From Saprospiraceae bacterium (lineage in GTDB: Bacteria; Bacteroidota; Bacteroidia; Chitinophagales; Saprospiraceae), in NCBI GenBank assembly GCA_016710585.1, contig JADJVN010000002.1:124001-188000 (forward strand): 64,000 nt of DNA, in the 5' to 3' direction. Of the stretch, positions 63,368 through 64,000 are shown piece after piece. Below the pieces are notes generated by a model. It did not search any database, was not told the DNA's origin, and was given only the letters and a program-made list of their open reading frames with translations. Numbering within the stretch: position 1 is the first letter of the stretch; every line of letters starts with the position of its first letter. The position numbers were made by a program, and so were the translations under genes.

Positions 63368-64000
63368 TTAGCTAAGTCTTTTATTTCCCTGTGAAATAAA
63401 ATAGTAAACAGGAATTCCAGCTAAGACAATAATTAAGCCTGGCCATGTAAAACTAGGTTTGTAAATCAAAAGAATGATGCAAATCAAACTGGCTAGAATG
63501 ATATAAATTGCAGGGATGAAAGGATAACCAAGTGTAGAATAAGGTCTTTCCATATTCGGTGCTTTCGATCTTAAAATAAAAACTGCAGCTACTGTTAAAA
63601 TATAAAAAATCAAAACTGCAAAAACAACATAATCTAATAGGTCACCATAAGTCCCAGAGAGGCATAATAAACTGGTCCACAGACATTGAAACCAAAGTGC
63701 TTTTCCTGGAACTTGAGATTGATTGAGTTCTGCAGCTTTTTTGAAAAACAAACCATCCTCAGCCATAACTTTATAGACTCGAGCCCCAGATAAAATCAGA
63801 CCATTATTACATCCAAAAGTTGAAATCATAATCAAGCCAGCCATTAGAAAAACAGCTACTGAGCCAAAGATCTGATATGCTGCTGCTGTTCCCACACGAT
63901 CGTTTGTAGCGAACTGCAGTCCTCGATCCATCACTTCGTGTCCATCAGGTGATCCAACTACGGGAAGTAATCCGAGATAAATTACATTTGCCAATAAATA
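63368..64000 (-). CDS. Amino acid permease (APC superfamily), C-terminal part (5' end outside window)
   Basis: The frame is open through the right edge of the window, so only about the last 210 residues are present. They contain several membrane helices (VAVFLMAGLIMISTFGCNNGLILSGARVYKVMAEDGLFF, LLDYVVFAVLIFYILTVAAVFIL, FIPAIYIILASLICIILLIY). The ISTFG..NG.I...ARV...MA.DGLFF motif and RPYSTLGYP..P are typical of LAT-type APC amino-acid transporters. The substrate cannot be inferred from this part. Confidence 0.85.
   Translation of the reverse strand, partial: YLLANVIYLGLLPVVGSPDGHEVMDRGLQFATNDRVGTAAAYQIFGSVAVFLMAGLIMISTFGCNNGLILSGARVYKVMAEDGLFFKKAAELNQSQVPGKALWFQCLWTSLLCLSGTYGDLLDYVVFAVLIFYILTVAAVFILRSKAPNMERPYSTLGYPFIPAIYIILASLICIILLIYKPSFTWPGLIIVLAGIPVYYFISQGNKRLS

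Noticed and set aside
1..64000. Prophage, integrative element, insertion sequence, defence island or biosynthetic cluster
   Set aside because: I found no integrase, transposase, phage structural gene, restriction or abortive-infection gene, or NRPS/PKS module; gene content is housekeeping plus envelope proteins throughout.

Overview
The window comes from a Bacteroidota genome, most likely a member of the Saprospiraceae or a close relative. The base composition is AT-rich. Several proteins end in type IX secretion (T9SS) sorting domains, both the type A 'SPNPA...' style and one gliding-motility type B (CHU_C) domain. There is a TonB-dependent receptor followed by a DUF4249 lipoprotein. Ribosome binding sites are mostly absent, and recognisable promoters follow the Bacteroidota pattern TTTG-N19-TAnnTTTG. 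The family-level placement is inference from protein style, not from a marker-gene tree.

Layout. 1-3.4 kb: the end of a TonB-dependent receptor, its DUF4249 partner and an Omp28-like T9SS cargo protein. 3.4-8.3 kb (minus strand): a penicillin-acylase-family Ntn hydrolase, two small envelope genes and an MFS transporter. 8.5-13 kb: a sodium/solute symporter, MurQ, a PolX-like PHP protein and a DUF1573 lipoprotein. 13-18.5 kb: alanine dehydrogenase and TsaE (minus), then gyrB and glycyl-tRNA synthetase (plus). 18.5-23 kb: a TPR sensor-kinase-like protein and a four-PKD surface protein. 23-36 kb: mixed housekeeping and envelope genes (Nif3-like, zinc ribbon protein, TPR protein, a decayed T9SS gene, DUF2238 protein, Rpe, exonuclease, threonine dehydrogenase, IscA-like, DoxX, GNAT). 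36.8-54.8 kb: one continuous str-S10-spc-alpha supercluster of 33 genes from rpsL to rplQ, including fusA, secY, map, infA and rpoA but no tuf. 54.9-64 kb: an amidohydrolase lipoprotein, a polyprenyl synthetase, two large T9SS cargo proteins, a DUF1761 protein and a truncated amino-acid permease.

Sequence quality matters here. At least nine otherwise normal genes, including rplB, rpsM, rpsK and rpoA, are broken by one-base (in DoxX two one-base) length changes, nearly all in short homopolymers. Restoring the base gives a protein of the expected length in every case. Two further genes carry a single in-frame TAA. This looks like residual long-read error rather than biology, so I annotate these genes at their reconstructed extents. 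One gene (26.2-27.9 kb) has several lesions and looks genuinely decayed.

I found no CRISPR array, prophage, insertion sequence, tRNA or rRNA, and no clear novel defence or biosynthetic system. The points most worth following up are an 8-bp tandem repeat inside the signal-peptide region of a surface protein (possible phase variation), a sensor kinase lacking its phospho-acceptor histidine, a PolX lacking polymerase aspartates, a GNAT gene remnant differing from its paralogue only at synonymous sites, and a shared extended promoter motif at four information-processing genes.
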